A stretch of DNA of 6,754 nt from Bacilli bacterium (GTDB lineage Bacteria > Bacillota_I > Bacilli_A > RF39 > UBA660): NCBI GenBank assembly GCA_900766325.1, contig CAAFVA010000062.1, forward strand, positions 1 through 6,754. The letters are read 5' to 3'. Both the position numbers and the translations under genes were made by a program. The notes beneath the pieces were generated by a model. The model was not told where the DNA came from. It searched no databases and saw nothing but the letters and a program-made list of their open reading frames with translations. This document shows, piece after piece, positions 6,017-6,754 of the stretch; within the stretch, counting starts at the first letter, position 1, and every line of letters starts with the position of its first letter.

Positions 6017-6080
6017 TAAGTAATGAGAAAATATTTTATTTTCAATATATTTATATGTTCATATTAATTTATTAATGATC

Positions 6081-6754
6081 CTAGATTTCGTTAATAACGT
6101 CATTAACAACATAACTGGCAAGAAGTATTCCAGCAGCGTTTGGAACCAAAGCTAAAGAAGGAATTTCCTTTGTGTTTTTTATTAGCGGTCTTTCTTCCGA
6201 TGTTACAACGGGAATTTTATCCGTTATATTTTCCCTTCTTAGGCTTTGTCTTAATTTTTTTGCTAAAGGATCATTACTTGTTTTCCAAACGTTAGTTATC
6301 GTAAGCATCAGCGGGTTTAATTTATTTCCTGTACCACAACAAGAAATAATCTTTATGTTGTTTTTTTTAGCATACTTAATAAGTTCTACCTTGGCTGTAA
6401 CATCATCGCAGGCATCTATTATATAATCTGTTTTTATAAGGTTACTTTCTAAAAAAACTTTATCTAGTTTTGTATCATAAATTTTAACCTTGCAGCTTTC
6501 ATTTATACTCTTAACTCTTTTTAAGGCTTCATTGGTCTTTTTTTCTCCGAGGTTAGATTCCAAACTAAGTATTTGTCTATTTAAGTTACTCTTTTCAAAA
6601 ACATCATAATCGATAAGGCTTATGTTTTCAACGCCACAGCGAACTAACATTTCAAGCGCCATACCACCAACACCACCTAATCCTACGATCAAAACCCTCG
6701 TTTTTTTAAGTCTTAGAACGTTATCTTCTCCTATAAGTTTAATACTTCTTTCCA
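6081..6754 (-). CDS. tcdA: tRNA threonylcarbamoyladenosine dehydratase (TcdA/YrvM, ThiF/E1-like), cut at or near its 5' end
   Basis: TcdA uses ATP to cyclise t6A at tRNA position 37 to ct6A, sharpening decoding of ANN codons. The frame is open to the right edge. The first complete codon is Glu (6752-6750), and the two preceding bases are TG, so the window edge may bisect the ATG itself. Counting that as residue 1 gives 224 residues. Visible motifs are ERSIKLIGEDNVLRLKK at the start, nucleotide-binding GLGGVGG (25-31), Asp49 and Asp51 with NLNRQ (57-61), the IDACDD segment (113-118), then CGTGNKLNP (140-148) and DPLAKKLR (162-169), which are characteristic of TcdA rather than MoeB or ThiF, and the C-terminal VPNAAG helix. 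It is shorter than the usual 250-270 residues, with compact loops rather than a missing motif. A shorter frame from TTG at 6692 would start just before the glycine loop and is not credible. Promoter and ribosome site lie outside the window. Confidence 0.93.
   Translation of the reverse strand, partial: ERSIKLIGEDNVLRLKKTRVLIVGLGGVGGMALEMLVRCGVENISLIDYDVFEKSNLNRQILSLESNLGEKKTNEALKRVKSINESCKVKIYDTKLDKVFLESNLIKTDYIIDACDDVTAKVELIKYAKKNNIKIISCCGTGNKLNPLMLTITNVWKTSNDPLAKKLRQSLRRENITDKIPVVTSEERPLIKNTKEIPSLALVPNAAGILLASYVVNDVINEI

Noticed and set aside
6027..6043. Inverted repeat GAAAATA-TTT-TATTTTC between tcdA and the surface-protein gene, as a possible terminator.
   Set aside because: The stem has 7 pairs, only one of them G-C, and on the minus strand it is followed by mixed sequence rather than a T run. 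Such repeats arise by chance in AT-rich DNA.
5377..6075. Plus-strand open frames of about 100 codons opposite the surface-protein gene (5377-5682 and 5740-6075).
   Set aside because: They are low-complexity Val/Ser-rich translations of the opposite strand of a coding region with compositional bias; there is no independent evidence of expression.

Overview
The window is a stretch of AT-rich bacterial chromosome (GC by eye around 30%) carrying mostly housekeeping genes. It suggests a low-GC Gram-positive lineage, in the Bacilli/Erysipelotrichia/RF39-like range or a related gut Firmicute. The reasons are strong AGGAG-type ribosome binding sites, sigma-A-like promoters, a Lys/Asn/Ile-rich proteome, a Thr-linker surface protein with cadherin-like domains, and the proximity of rarA to tcdA, which are neighbours in Bacillus. 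The genetic code looks standard: the Trp codons are TGG and the genes run full length without internal TGA. I see no phage, insertion sequence, CRISPR array, rRNA or tRNA.

Layout from left to right. (1) 1-103, minus: the start of an unrecognised, probably membrane-anchored protein that runs off the left edge. (2) 167-3196, minus: a compact transcription unit read xerD, then a phosphomannomutase/phosphoglucomutase gene, then zupT. The first two are 2 nt apart and the last two 34 nt apart, and the unit is driven by a promoter at 3215-3243. (3) 3197-3305: a divergent promoter region. (4) 3306-4526, plus: rarA, an AAA+ replication-repair ATPase. (5) 4580-4620: a 14-bp hairpin that can serve as a terminator for both converging genes. 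(6) 4629-5960, minus: a secreted, single-pass surface protein with an Ig-like region, a Thr-rich linker, two cadherin-like beta-sandwich repeats, one membrane helix and an acidic cytoplasmic tail, transcribed from its own promoter at 5988-6016. (7) 6081-6754, minus: tcdA, the tRNA t6A37 dehydratase, cut by the right edge within or very close to its start codon.

How the genes relate. xerD (chromosome dimer resolution) and rarA (stalled-fork maintenance) both serve chromosome replication and share a divergent promoter region. The hexose phosphomutase supplies sugar-1-phosphates for surface glycans. ZupT imports divalent metals. TcdA completes a tRNA anticodon-loop modification. Only the surface protein and the fragment at the left edge are not familiar housekeeping functions. 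I found no convincing new multi-gene system. The points most worth a second look are the altered active-site loop of the phosphomutase (Ser-His-Cys-Ala in place of Ser-His-Asn-Pro), the architecture and tail motifs of the surface protein, and three gene starts that differ from the longest or first open reading frame.
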